64,000 nucleotides of DNA from Mixophyes australis (Eukaryota > Chordata > Amphibia > Anura > Limnodynastidae): positions 124,899,398 through 124,963,397 of the forward strand of contig JAVHZZ010000005.1 in the NCBI GenBank assembly GCA_036250195.1, in the 5' to 3' direction. The notes below the pieces were generated by a model. The model did not search any database and had not been told where the DNA came from. It saw only the letters and a list, made by a program, of their open reading frames with translations. The first letter of the stretch is position 1; every line of letters begins with the position of its first letter. Made by a program: the position numbers and the translations under genes. This document shows positions 42,976-56,119 of the stretch, in pieces.

Positions 42976-44193
42976 CTTAGCCACACTTATACTGTCTTAT
43001 ATTACTGAGGTTGTTTTTGGTAATGGTAGTATCAGTACTAAATAACAAGAAAATGAATAGTATAATATGTGCATTTTGTCTTGAATTTGTTTCCAGGTCA
43101 CCTAAAAAAAAAATAATATTTATTTAGCCATTTATTTTTTTAAAGATAAAATGTAGTTATTGGGCCAACCTTTTAAGAGTTAATTTCTCTTGTGGTTACT
43201 CATAAATGATCCATATTGATCTGTAGAGATCTAAAAACAAGATCATTTTAGAGTGAGAAATAGAGAAACTGAAGATACAGGGTCATAAATTGGAAGCAAC
43301 AGCAAGAAATGCAAACTGAAAGGTCAACTGAAAGTAAAGGATAATGTGTAGATATCAGCCCATGAGAAAAGTTATTTACAATTATTATTTTATGCTAGAA
43401 CCTTAATGCACATTAGCATGCATTAGATATATATGAAGAGCCCCCTCTCCCTCTCTATTCACAGAACTTGTTTTCATCAGCAGACAATTATAGTTGCCAA
43501 CTCATTTGTATGGTGTTACTTAGTATTCTCTGGGGAATATTCAATTCAGTCTGGAGCAAGTAGATTTGCTTACAGAAATTGACTATTATACTTGTATGCT
43601 TTGTAGTGGATAATTTAGGTTATGTTTTAATCATACTTGCCCACTCTCCCGAATTGTCCGGGAGACTCCCTAATTCTGCATAGATCTCCCGCAGTACCTG
43701 GTTGGTTTTCCTGCATCCTGCCACTTCCCAGTGAAGTGGTCAGGATGGGGTCCTCCATGACCTGAGTCACAGCAAACCGCGTAACGTAGGCTTTGCCACC
43801 TGGGTCATATTAACACGGATGCATAAATGTATAGTTAAGGGGGGTACTTAAATAACACAATCCCCTGCCCTTTCCCCTTCCTCCTAGATATGTTCAGATT
43901 TTAGTGTAAACATTTTTACTTAAATAAGTACTTGGATATACCCATGGTGTATATTTTACTCAAGGGGTACTTATGTGGCATTATTTACCACAATGGATCT
44001 GGTGAGCCCCCAGTCATTGGCTCCTGTCCATGTACTAGGATACCTCTTCCCTATCCTAATCCTACTGGAACCGTACTCAAGAAGGGCACTGGGAGTAGGT
44101 ATGGCAATTATAACAAGAGCGCAGAATGGTGAACAATGCAAGTAAGGCAGACAAGAGGAGGAATGATTCTGAGGATGCCCTATCACAGTAAAA

Positions 44194-44577
44194 TCTTATA
44201 TATATAAATCATTGGTCTGCTTGTCTGTCCAGTTATACATTCAGACACCCCTGCACCGATTGGGATCAAACCAATGCGAGATGGTCCAGTTGAATCCTGT
44301 CTAGGTTTTAGGGAGATTAGGGTCCCAGTAGAACCTCCCGTTGGTGTACGCTGGGCAGAACTTTGACCTGGCGAGCCTGTCCTGGTTCTTCCACTAGATG
44401 GATTTCAATGACATTTAATCTAAAAACAAAAACGACACTGAGCAGCCACCTAATGGGTGTGTTGGAAGACCTGCTAAGCTTCTAATTATTTTGAAAAGGT
44501 TGACAGTTACATCCAACTCATTGATAGCTTAATAGCTTGAAGATTTAAACCCAGGCAACGGCAGGTACTTCAGCAAG
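44194..44577 (+). mobile_element. Helitron-like non-autonomous element, copy A
   Basis: Begins TCTTATATATATAAATC after an A and ends with GGCAACGGCAGGTACTTCAG then CAAG before a T, fitting TC...CTRR ends inserted between A and T. Copy B retains CTAG. No coding sequence. Confidence 0.55.
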
Positions 44578-45496
44578 TAATTAATAAAACAGGATCTTTA
44601 TTCTTAAGATTATTTGCATAATTGTCTTTCTTTCAATGCCACAGCTTTTGTCATATTGTGGCGGGTACAGCGTGCACTGAAAATTAGAGTGCACCACATT
44701 TGTGCACAGCAAATTTAGATTCAGACACACACCTAACTTAAAATTACCTGGATTGAATAAAGATGTAGTTAGTGGCACACTATACAATTAAACACCTGTG
44801 TGATTACGATGGATCAGTTGCAAATTGCATTACAAGTTACTTCTTGATGCTATAGGTGGAAAATTAAGTTTATTATGCGGTGACCCTTCTTATAATCAGA
44901 TGTGGTGTAATAAACTTTGTGCTAGATGCATTTTTTAAAAAAAATTTGGACATATTTTAATATAACAACTGTGAATATGTAATAATTGTCAGGCTAAAAG
45001 TAATGTAGGCATTCAATAAAAAAAATCATAATATGTGGAAGATGGTTCTCATAATATATTGGTAAATTATGTAATTACTTTTTTTCCAAAAGATAATTAA
45101 GAGAATAGATAGTATATTATTTGTTTTACAATCCTTGGTTCAGCAGGTATACTTTATGCATTTATCTAATATTTTGACATGCTTGTAGGACACACGAGGA
45201 AAGCGTGAAGGTCTCTTCCACACGGGTCACATATAGACATGTAACAAATATCTAACATAAAGGGGGAGGGGGGTTTGGGTCAAAACTTATCTTCCAGGTC
45301 TGGTGGCTTGTAAACAAAAGAAAATGTGCTACATATACAGCAGCGTGTATGTCCAAGTTGTGGCCAGTGTTCCTACGTGTGTAAGTTACTGTACATTATG
45401 AATTATTGTGCACCATTTTCACAGAGAGGCTTATGGCATGGTATCAGCACTAAATAGGTTATTGAAATAATTAGATCACAAACAGTGCAAGACAAT

Positions 45497-45730
45497 GGGG
45501 TATATTTACTAAACTGCAGGTTTGAGAAAGTGGAGATGTTGCCTATAGCAACCAATCATTTTCTAGCTGTCATTTTGTAGAATGCACTAAATAAATGATG
45601 TCTATAGCAGCCAATCAGATTCTAGTTATCATTTATTTAGTGCATTCTACAAAATGACAGCTAGAAAATGATTGGTTGCTATAGACAACATCTCCACTCT
45701 TACAAAGTCGCAGTTTAGTAAATATACCCC
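45497..45730. mobile_element. Palindromic MITE, copy A (234 bp)
   Basis: Nearly perfect palindrome with ends GGGGTATATTTACTAAACTG and its complement, and internal CAACCAATC/GATTGGTTG arms. Shared with copy B, so it predates the duplication. Target duplication not resolved. Confidence 0.75.
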
Positions 45731-47149
45731 CATGAGTGTGCTGGTCTGGCCGGCTGCCTGGATCAGTCACCCCCTCCTGGGTCCTCCATTGCTGGGGGAG
45801 AACCTTGGTCGGCATAGCAATTACAGGTAAAGTACAGACTTGATATACTAAACATTGAGATGTTTTTGAGAAAGTTGAGCAAGCAAACCAACAATAAAGA
45901 TGTAGTAATTTTAATGGTGAAATAAATAACTAGTTTATTACAACCTTACCTCTGAAATATACCAAAAAGCTGCTTTCAGTATGTTTTGTTTACATCACAT
46001 TATGTATTTCTTACCAAGTATTCAAATATACAGTATATTACAACGTTCAGCTGTCTGTAATATGTAACGGCACACACAAATGTCTGATAACGTCCATTTA
46101 CAATATCAGGTAATATAGCCCACTTGCTGGTCCTCATCATGACAAGCTACAACATAACTATCACTCTTCGCGGTAATTTCATCAGGCATTGTCAGGTGGA
46201 TAATAACATGAAGTTCGAGAGTAGAAATAAAATAATAAACTGTCTCTATTAGGTTTCTTGCTTTCTCCTTCGTTAATATCGCTTAATGAACGGACACTTT
46301 AAAAAGGGAATCCCATTACCAGTCCGCTCCAGAACGTGTCCTTTTACCCTCTGGGAGAAGCACTATTTGAACTCTTCCTTAAACAGATGAGTTTTCAGCA
46401 GGATCCTGCAGTTAGAGATGATACTTGACAGACAGATATTCTGTTGAACATTTCCAGGGGCAGCATTCAAGTAGGGTCATAGTCCTGAGAGCGGAGGTAA
46501 CCTGTGAGAAGCAAATAAAAAAAGTGTCAGCGTGAGCATAGGGTTGGTATATACAGAGATTGTGATAATAGATATAACAGGTGGAAATGGATAGGACAGC
46601 ACTTAATACTTTTGTAGTGACAAGATGATTTCAGTAAGACAACAGTAATTAATGACAGAGTATAGAGGTTATTTCTGCAGCGACTATTTGAATGGATTGT
46701 AGGAGACCAAGATATCATTACAGTAGTCTGGACAGTATGTAACAAAAATTGCTTTGTAGTATAAGAAAAAATGTTTTATTTCTGAAAGAGTAATCAGGGA
46801 AATAAAACACAGAAGAAATAATAGGATTTTTATATATAGTCCCCTGGGAGACACTGGGAAACATTGGAGTATAGTGTAGGGACCAGTCATGCGTACACTT
46901 TAAGACATCCTAGAAGTTCACCGTAGCTCTACCCCCTCTATACTAGTCTCCCCATAGGCCTTCAATTTATGTTTAACCCTGAAGAGGAGTAGACAGGCTC
47001 AAACATTAGCGATCATGGGTGGGCAGAACACCATCATGCCAATTTCTTATCAGCAGACTGGGCACCTAGCAGACAAGAGGAAAAAACAGGAGAGAAACCT
47101 GGGCACCTTAGCTCTGGTACATTAGCAGGAAGGAAAGCACTTTTTCCTC

Positions 47150-47720
47150 ATGTCGCCCAACTAATAATATTGTCTAGCTACGGCCCAAACAGGACACCCA
47201 CAGAAAACGCAAGTGACTCAAGAGTCTTCTTAGACTCCATATCAGCTTCCAAGGACTAAAGCCAGAGTCCAAAATGAGTGAGGCAGATATCCATCCCCCA
47301 ATCAATCCATTGTCCAGGACCACCTCTCCCAGATACTCCGTAGCTCTCTGAATCTGCTCCACCAACAGCAGCAATTTAGATCACGGATTGTCAGCTAAGA
47401 AACCCTCAGTAATCTGCTCGGACCAACATTTCACAACCTCGGTCACGGAACCAGAGGCCAAAGTGGGCCTTAACGTGGCTCCTGCTGTCCCAAAAATTAT
47501 TTAAGGTTGCCCTCAACCTTATGGTTCGCACCGTCCTTAAGCCTGGCTACATTAGGAATTGGGATGGTAGTTGTCTTGGACAAACACGCTACAGGTGCGT
47601 CAACCTTAGGAGGTGTTTCCCATTTACCAATATCCTCAGAGGGAAGAAGTAAACATAACTGTAACCTACAGGGAAATCTGGAACTTCTGGTCCAGCAAGT
47701 TACAAACCTCACCTAAAAAA
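47150..47720 (-). pseudogene. DIRS-like gag remnant
   Basis: On the minus strand about 47640-47500 reads WETPPKVDAPVACLSKTTTI then PIPNVARLKDG, the conserved gag region of DIRS-like tyrosine-recombinase retrotransposons as I know it. A weaker downstream similarity runs to 47174. Stops interrupt it. It lies in the segment present only in copy A. Confidence 0.55.
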
Positions 47721-49078
47721 TCTTCCAGTGGAAGAAAAAGGACAAAAACCTTAAGAGGAACAGAGAAAATGAGTGCTGGTGATCCAAGATGGCTGCTGTT
47801 CTGGTGACTGCACACGTGGAGTGACAGACCACCGGAGAGAAAGTGCAGGGAAAGGAAAGAAGCACCTCCCCCAGAAATGCATTGGTAGCTGTTCAAAAGG
47901 ATGCACCCTCCACCAGTCCAGTGCCTAGTGGGGGCTTACATATGCCCAGCATCCCCCAACTGACCCAGACCCCTTAGGGAAACATGAAGCCTGCCCCAAC
48001 TAAGAAGTAGCCATTCCTGTGGCCCACATCAACTTGCTAAACCTAAATTCCAGCACTGTGGTGGGAAAGGTTAACAGTCACAGTCTTGCCGTCCTACAGA
48101 GCACTGTGAAGCAGTGACTGCCATTCCAGCAATCACTGCCTGCGAGCCCCAGTACCGACTTTGGCCGGGTCCTGTGGAGGAATCCAGCATTGTGAGTGGG
48201 GGCATTAGAGTAAACACCACCTCGTTACCTCCATTCTTACGCTCAGAGCATTAGACAATCATCCAAGCTGTGACATTAAAGTCGTAGACTTTGGAGACCA
48301 CCCCAGTAATAAAATTCTAAACTAAAGGCCTAACAGGAGAGTGGTATACAGCAGGAGTAGTGTCAGTGAACTTCCAGAATGTCTTATATTGCCCTTTCGC
48401 CTGGTCCCTACCGTATCCTCCAATGGTTCCTGGTGTCCCGCAATGAATGCCTGAAAAATAGCCAAATTTAAAAGTTATGGATAAGTGAGAAAGCTGAAGT
48501 ATGCCACCTAAAAAAGTATGTAGAAAACTGGATGTATTGTTATTTTTGTGAGATAATTGAGAAAAGTCTTTTATGTACAGTGTTGTGACAAAAGCAATTA
48601 TACTCATGGCCTGTAATGAAAATATCATCTGAGTAAAATGTGACTAGATGCAGTAATCTTTAATAAACAAAACCACAACATCTATGGCAATAACGGTCTC
48701 TGTATTATTATCTCACTTGCTGGTAAGGCTCTACTCCTCTTTCAAATAAAAGGTGCCTCGTTTCATTCTGAAGTAAGAGAGGTGTCAGGATTGAGGCAGC
48801 GGGGCCTGTGAGGGAAAAGCTGGTGGGCGGCAGTGAGACACGATTGTGGGCAGGGGACCTGTGAGGGAAAAGAGAATGAGCACCTGTCATGGGGAATAGC
48901 AGATAAAAGATGGTGAGTGTTGTCAGGGTATTGTTGGTTGAGGAGGGGCTGTGTGGGGAAGAGGCTTCTCCCTCACATGCCCCTTCTGCCCACATGCTTT
49001 ACTCACACATACCCCCCTCTGTGCCCTGCAGCTTCCATCACACATGCCCCCCTATGCCAAGAGAGACACACACACGCT

Positions 49079-49573
49079 ACCATGTGACCCCTGTGACAGC
49101 CCTGCGTCCACCACACATGCCCCCTGTGACAGCCCTGCGTCCACCACACATGCCCCCTGTGCCAGCCCTGCGTCCACCACACATGCCCCCTGTGCCAGCC
49201 CTGCGTCCACCACACATGCCCCCTGTGCCAGCCCTGCGTCCACCACACATGCCCCCTGTGCCAGCCCTGCGTCCACCACACATGCCCCCTGTGCCAGCCC
49301 TGCGTTCACCACACATGCCCCCTGTGCCAGCCCTGCGTCCACCACACATGCCCCCTGTGACAGCCCTGCGTCCACCACACATGCCCCCTGTGACAGCCCT
49401 GCGTCCACCACACATGCCCCCTGTGACATCCCTGCGTCCACCACACATGCCCCCTGTGACAGCCCTGCGTCCTCCACACATGCCCCCTGTGCCAGCTCTG
49501 CGTCCACCACACATGCCCCCTGTGCCAGTCCTGCGGCCACCACACATGCACCTTGTGCCAGCCCTGCGGCCAC
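49079..49573. repeat. 33 bp minisatellite, about 15 units
   Basis: Unit CACACATGCCCCCTGTGACAG plus CCCTGCGTCCAC, with T/C variants at few sites. Because 33 is divisible by 3, long open frames exist on both strands, but their content is only the repeat, so they are not called as genes. Confidence 0.9.
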
Positions 49574-49689
49574 CACACACTCACACACACTAGCACCCCT
49601 TCTACTTACCTTTTTGTACACGAATGCAACCAAGATCCGAAAGAAATGATGGCGCTCCTGTACGGATAATATAGCCTTTTACCAGCCCG

Positions 49690-49790
49690 CCTAACACTTT
49701 GTACCATGTGACCGCTGCGATCACATGACCCTGTGACGTCATATTGACGTGCCAGGGTACCTAAGCCGAAGGGGATTTAGCCGCTACCGT
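49690..49790 (+). promoter_or_regulatory. CRE/palindrome block, copy A
   Basis: Palindrome CATGTGACCGCTGCGATCACATG (one mismatch) near 49705, TGACGTCA at 49734-49741 and TTGACGTGCC after it. Equivalent to the block upstream of ZNF830 in copy B, but not followed by a ZNF830-like reading frame here. Confidence 0.6.
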
Positions 49791-51495
49791 AGTTTAGCTG
49801 AGGGGAATTTAGATGCAATCCTATCACCATGCATATAGAGCAGGGCTCTTTTTGTTGACGTAACTGTATACTCGACCTATGGGTACAGGGTTGCGACTAA
49901 ATCCCCTTCACCGTAGGTACCTGGTACCTACACTGCATGGGAAATAGCACACTCAGTGTGAGCCAGCTAAATCCCCTTCACCGAAGGTACCTTTTGGCCC
50001 CCTGCTGGCCGGGTCATGAATTGGAAGGGGATTTAGCCTGCTCAGTGTGAGACAGCTAAATCCCCTTCACCGAAAGGTACCTGGTTCATACACTGCATGG
50101 GAAATAGCACACTCAGTGTGAGCCAGCTAAAACCCCTTTACTGAAGGTACCTTTTGGCCCCCTGCTGGCCGGGTCATGAATTGGAAGGTGATTTAGCCAG
50201 CTCAGAGTGAGCCAGCTAAATCCCCTTCAGTGTAGGTACCTGGTACATTGACTGTATGGGAAATAGGATTTAGCCAGCTCTTAGCCACACTTGTACTGTC
50301 TTATATTACTGAGGTTGTTTTTGGTGATGGTAGTATCAGTACTAAATAACATGAAAATGGATAGTATAATATGTGAATTTTGTCTTGAATTTGTTTCCAG
50401 GTCACCTAAAAAAATAATAATATTTGTTTAGCCATTTATTTTTTAAAGATAAAATGTACTTATCGGGACAACCTTTTAAGAGTTAATTTCTCTTGTGGTT
50501 ACTCATAAATGATCCATATGGATGTGTAGAGATCTAAAAAGAAGATAATTTTAGAGTGAGAAATAGAGAAACTGAAGATACAGGGACATAAATTGGAATT
50601 AACAGCAAGAAATGCAAACTGAAAGGTCAACTCAAAGTAAAGGATAATTGTAGATATTAGCCCATGAGAAAAGTTATTTGCAATTATTATTTTATGCTTG
50701 AACCTTAGAACACATTAGCATGCATTAGAGATATATGAAGAGCCCCCTCTCCCTCTCTATTCACAGAACTTGTTTTCACCAGCAGACAATTATAGTTGCC
50801 AACTGTATGGTGTTACTTAGTACTCTCTGGGGCATATTCAATTCAGTCTGGAGCATGTAGATTTGCTTACAGAAGTTGACTATTATACTTGTATGCTTTG
50901 TAGTGTATAATTTAGGTTATGTTTTAATCATACTTGCCCACTCCCCCGGATTGTCCGAGAGACTCCCTAATTCTGCACAGATCTCCCGCAGTACCTTGTT
51001 GGTTTTCCCGCATCCTGCCACATCTCAGGGAATTGGTCAGGATGGGGTACTCCATGACGTGAGTCACAGCAAACCGCGTAATGTAGGCTTTTCCACCTGG
51101 GTCATATTAACATATTAATACTCCTGCATAAATGTATAATTAAGGGCGGTACCAAAATGACACGATCCCCTGCCTCCCCCTCCAAGATATGTTCAGATTT
51201 TAGTGTTAACATTTTTATTTAAAAAGTACTTGGATATACCCATGGTGTATATTTTACTCAAAGGGTACTTATGTGGCATTATTAACCACAATGGGTGGGT
51301 CTGGTGACTCCCCAGTCATTGTCTCTTGTCCATGTACTAGGATACCTCTTCTCTATCCTAATCCTACTGGAACCATACTCAAGAAGGGCACTGGCAGTAG
51401 GTATGGCAATTATAACAAGAGCACAGAATGGTGAACAATGTAAGTAAGGCAGACAAGAGGAGGAATGATTCTGAGGATGCCCTATCACAGTAAAA

Positions 51496-51496
51496 T

Positions 51497-51537
<41 letters not shown>

Positions 51538-51905
51538 CATTGGGCTGCTTGTCTGTCCAGTTATGCATTCAGACACCCCTGCACCGATTGGAATGAAACC
51601 AATGCGAGATGGTCCAGTTGGATCCTGTCCAGGTTTTAGGGAGATTAGGGTCCCAGTAGAACCTCCCGTTGGTGTACGCTGGGCAGAACTTTGACCTGGC
51701 GAGCCTGTCCTGGTTCTTCCACTAGATGGATTTCAATGACATTTAATCTAAAAACAAAAACGACACTGGGCAGCTACCTAATGGGTGTGTTGGAAGACCT
51801 GCTAAGCTTCTAATTATTTTGAAAAGGTTGACAGTTACATTCAACTCATTGATAACTTAATAGCTTGAAGATTTAAACCCAGGCAATGGCTGGTACTTCA
51901 GCTAG
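51496..51905 (+). mobile_element. Helitron-like non-autonomous element, copy B
   Basis: Same element as 44194-44577. Starts TC and ends GGTACTTCAGCTAG before T, with the CTAG terminus intact. The 5' TA run is much longer than in copy A. Confidence 0.6.
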
Positions 51906-52496
51906 TAATTAATAAAACAGGATCTTTATTCTTAAGATTATTTGCATAATTGTTTTTCTTTCAATGCCACAGCTTTTGTCTCTCAGCACTTATTGTGGAG
52001 GGCACAGCGTGCAATGAAAATTAGAGTGCACCACATTTGTGCACGGCAAATTTAGAATCAGACACACCTAACTTAAAATTACCTGGAGTGAATAGAGATG
52101 TAGTCAGTGGCACACTGTCCAATTAAACACCTGTGGGATTACGATGGATCAGTTGCAAATTGCATTACAAGTAACTTCTTGCTGATATAGGTGGAAAATT
52201 AAGTTTATTATGCGGGTATCCTTCTTATAATCAGATGTGGTGTAATAGACTTCGTGCTAGATGCATCTTTTTCCAAAAATTGGACATATTTTAATCATAA
52301 CAAGTGTGAATATGTAATAATTGTCAGGCTAAAAGTAATGTAGGCATTCAATAAAAATTTCTAATATGTGGCTGATCGTTCTCATAATATATTGGTAAAT
52401 TATGTCATTACTTTTTTTCCAAAAGATAAGAGGATAGATAGAAGTATATTATTTGTTTTACAATCCTTGGTTCAGCAGGTATACTTTATGCATTTA

Positions 52497-52816
52497 GGGC
52501 AGCACGGCGGCGAAGTGGTTAGCACTTCTGCCTCATAGCGCTGGGGTCATGAGTTCAAATCCCGACCATGGCCTTATCTGTGTGGAGTTTGTATGTTCTC
52601 CCTGGGTGCTCCGGTTTCCTCCCACACTCCAAAAACTTACCAGTAGGTTAATTGGCTGCTATCAAAAATTGACCCTAGTCTCTCTGTCTGTGTGTGTATG
52701 TTAGGCAATTTAGACTGTAAGCTCCACTGGGGCAGGGACTGATGTGAATGAGTTCTCTGTACAGCGCTGCGGAATCAGTGGCGCTATATAAATAAATGGT
52801 GATGATGATGATGATG
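52497..52816 (+). mobile_element. tRNA-derived SINE with ATG tail
   Basis: Head has pol III box A-like (AAGTGGTTAGCACTTC) and box B-like (GAGTTCAAATCCCGAC) motifs. The 3' part ends GGCGCTATATAAATAAATGG then (TGA)n, resembling an L2-type LINE tail. Flanked by ATGCATTTA (52488-52496 and 52817-52825). Copy A of the duplication has the empty site near 45158. A second SINE copy is at 61634-61954. Confidence 0.85.
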
Positions 52817-53130
52817 ATGCATTTATCTAATATTTGGCATGCTTGTAGGACACAAGAGGAAGGTGTGAAGACATGTAACAAATATCTAACATACAGGGGG
52901 AGGAGGGGTTGGGTTAAAACTTATCTTCCAGGTCCTGTGGCTTGTAAACAAAAGAAAATGTGCTACATAAAAAGCAGTGTGTATGTCCAAGCTGTGGGTA
53001 GTGTTCCTACATGTGTAACTTACTGTACATTGTGAATTATTGTGCACCATTTTCACAGAGAGGCTTATGGCATGGTATCAGCACTAAATATGTTATTAAA
53101 ATAATTAGATCACACACAGTGCAAGACAAT

Positions 53131-53311
53131 GGGGTATATTTACTAAACTGCAGGTTTGAAAAGTGGAGGTGTTACCTATAGCAAACAATGATTTTGTAGC
53201 TGTCATTTTGTAGAATGCACTAAATAAATGATGTCTATAGCAGCCAATCAGATTCTAGTTATCATTTATCATCTCCACTCTTACAAAGCCGCAGTTTAAT
53301 AAATATACCCC
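53131..53311. mobile_element. Palindromic MITE, copy B (181 bp)
   Basis: Same MITE as 45497-45730, but about 53 bp of one arm is missing, so the hairpin is asymmetric. Confidence 0.7.
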
Positions 53312-55612
53312 CATGAGTGTGCTGGTCCGGTCAGCTGCCTGGATCAGTCACCCCCTCCTGGGTCCCCCATTGCTGGGGGGAGAACCTTGGTTGGCATAGC
53401 AATTACAGGTAAAGTACAGACTTGATATACTAAACATTAAGATGTTTTTGAGAAAGTTTAGCAAGCAAAGAAAATAAAGATGTAGTCATTTTAATGGTGA
53501 AATAAATAACTAGTTTATTACAAATATACAAAAAAGCTGCTTTCAGTAGGTTTTGTTTACATCACATTATGTATTTCTTACGAAGTATTCAAATATACAG
53601 TATATTACAACGTTCAGCTGTCTGCAATATGTAACAGCACACACAAATGTCTGATAAGGTCCATTTACAATATCAGGTAGTATATTGCACTTGCTGGTCC
53701 TCATCATAACAAGCTACAACATAACTATCACTCTTCGCGATAATTCCATCAAGCATTGTCAGATGGATAATAACATGAAGTTCGAGAGTAGAAATAAAAT
53801 AATAAACTGTCTCTATTAGGTTTCTTGCTTTCTCTTTCGTTAATATCGCTTGATGAACGGACACTTTAAAAAAGAAAACCCATAACAGTCCGCTCCAGAA
53901 CGTGTCCTTTTCCCCTCTGGAGCGCAGCTCAGGGAAATAAGTCACAAGCACTATTTGAACTGTTCGTTAAACCGGTGAGTTTTCAGCATGATTCTGCAGT
54001 TAGAGACAATACTTGACAGACAGAGATTCTGTTGAAGATTTCTAGGGGCAGCATTCAAGAAGGGTCATAGTCCTGAGAGCGGAGGTAACCTGGAAGAAGC
54101 AAATAAAAAAAGAGTCAGCGTGAGCAGAGGGTTGGTATGTACAGAGACTGTGATAATAGATGTAACAAGTGGAAATGGATATGACGGCACTAAATACTTT
54201 TGTAGTGAAAATATAACTAAAATGGAAGACAGGATGATTTCAGTAGGACGACAGCAATTAATGATGGAGAGTAGAGCGGTTATTCCTGCAGCAACTATTT
54301 GATTGGATTGTAGGGGATCAAGATATCATTACAGCAACATGGAGGTTGCAGCAGTCTGGGGAGTATATAACAAAAATTGCTTTGTAGTACCAGGAAAAAT
54401 GTTTTATTTTTGCAATAGTAATCAGGGAAATAAAACATAGAAGAAATGATAGGATTTTTATACATATTCCACTGGGAAACATTGGGATATAGTGTAGGGA
54501 CCAGTCATACAGACACTATTTAAGCACCTCCCTCCAGAAATGCATTGGTAGCTGTTCAAAAGGACGCACCCTCCACCAGTCCAGTGCCTAGTGGGGGCTT
54601 ACATATACCCAGTATCGCCCACCTGACCCAGGCCCCTTTAGGAAACATGAAGCCTGCCCCAACTAAGAAGTATCCATTCCTGTGTTCCACATCATCTTGC
54701 TAAACCTATCTTCCAGCACTGTGGTGGGAAAGGTTAACACTCACAGTCTTGCCATCCTACAGAGCACTGTGAAGCAGTGACTGCCATTCCAGAAATCACT
54801 GCCTGGGAACCCCTGTAGCGATTATGGCCATGTCCTGCAGAGGAATCCAGCACTATGAGTGGGGGCATTAGCGTAAACACCATGTCGTTACCTCCGTTCT
54901 TCCGCTCAGAGCATTAAACAATCATCCGCGCTGTGACACTGAAGTTGCTGACTTTGGAGACCACCCCAATAATAAAAAAATATGCCCTGCCACGCTGGGC
55001 AATTAATGCAAACTGAGGGCCTAATAGGAGAGGGGTATAGAGCAGGAGCACTGTCAGTGAACTTCCAGAATGTCTTATATTGCCCTTTCGCCTGGTCCCT
55101 ACACTATTCTCCAATGGTTCCTGGTGTCCCACAATGAATGCCTGAAAAATAGCAAAATTAAAAAGTTATGGTTAAGTGAGAAGGCAGAAGTATGACACCT
55201 AAAAAAAGTGCTTAGAAAACTGGATGTATTGTTATTTATGTGAGATAATTGATAAGTCTTTTATGTACGGTGTTGTGAGAAAATCAATTATACTCATGGC
55301 CTGTAATGATAATATCATCTGAGCAAAATGTGACTAAATACAGTATTTTTTAAAAAACAAAACCACAACATCTATGGCAATAACAGTCTCTGTATTATTA
55401 TCACATTTGCTGATAAGGCTGTACTCTTTCAAATAAAAGATGCCTCTTCTCATTTTGAAGTAAGAAAGGTGTCAGGATTGAGGCAGCGGGGCCTGTGAGG
55501 GAAAAGCTGGTGAGCGACAGTAAGACACGATTGTGGGCACGGGGCCTGTGAGGGAAAAGATAATGAGCACCATGGGGAATATCAGAGAAAAGATGGTGAG
55601 TGTTGTCATGTG

Positions 55613-56000
55613 TAATGTCCTGCAGCGTCACACATGCACCCATCTCTGCCCTGCAGCGTCACACATGCACCCATCTCTGCCCTGCAGCGTCACACATGTA
55701 CCCATCTCTGCCCTGCAGCGTCACACGTCACCTCTTTGCCCTGCAGCATCACACATGCCTCCCCCTGTGCCAGAGCTGCTTCCATCACACATGCCCCCCT
55801 GTGCCAGCGCTACAACCATCACACATGTCCTCCTGTGCCAGTGCTACAACCATCACACATGCCCTCTTGTGCCAGCGCTACAACCATCACACATGCCCCC
55901 CTGTGCCAGCGCTACAACCATCACACATGCCCCCCTGTGCCAGCGCTACAACCATCACACATGCCCCCCTGTGCCAGCGCTGCTACAACCACCACACACT
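55613..56000. repeat. Minisatellite of copy B (31 and 34 bp units)
   Basis: About four units of CTGCAGCGTCACACATGCAC type (about 31 bp) followed by about six of GTGCCAGCGCTACAACCATC type (34 bp; starts at 55801, 55835, 55869 and on). It occupies the position of the 33 bp array of copy A but with a different unit. Confidence 0.85.
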
Positions 56001-56119
56001 CACACACACTTGCTCCCCTTCTACTTACCTTTTTCTACACGAATTCAGCCAGGAACTGAAAGAAATGATGGAGCTCCTGCACCGAGTACCATAGACTTTC
56101 AGCAGCCGCCTAATACTAT

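Larger units (their letters stand above)
42671..49905. repeat. Tandem segmental duplication, copy A (about 7.2 kb)
   Basis: Collinear with 49906-56205 from CTTCACCGTAGG to the CRE block, with substitutions and indels throughout. It contains a Helitron-like element, a MITE and a minisatellite. It differs from copy B by about 960 bp present only here (about 46905-47865) and by lacking the SINE of copy B. Confidence 0.85.

Noticed and set aside
48910..49650. Long overlapping open frames of 167-232 codons on both strands
   Set aside because: They translate only the 33 bp minisatellite and exist because the period is divisible by three.
52497..52580. A tRNA gene at the SINE head
   Set aside because: Box A and box B are present but the cloverleaf is incomplete and the sequence continues into a LINE-like tail flanked by a TSD, so it is a SINE.
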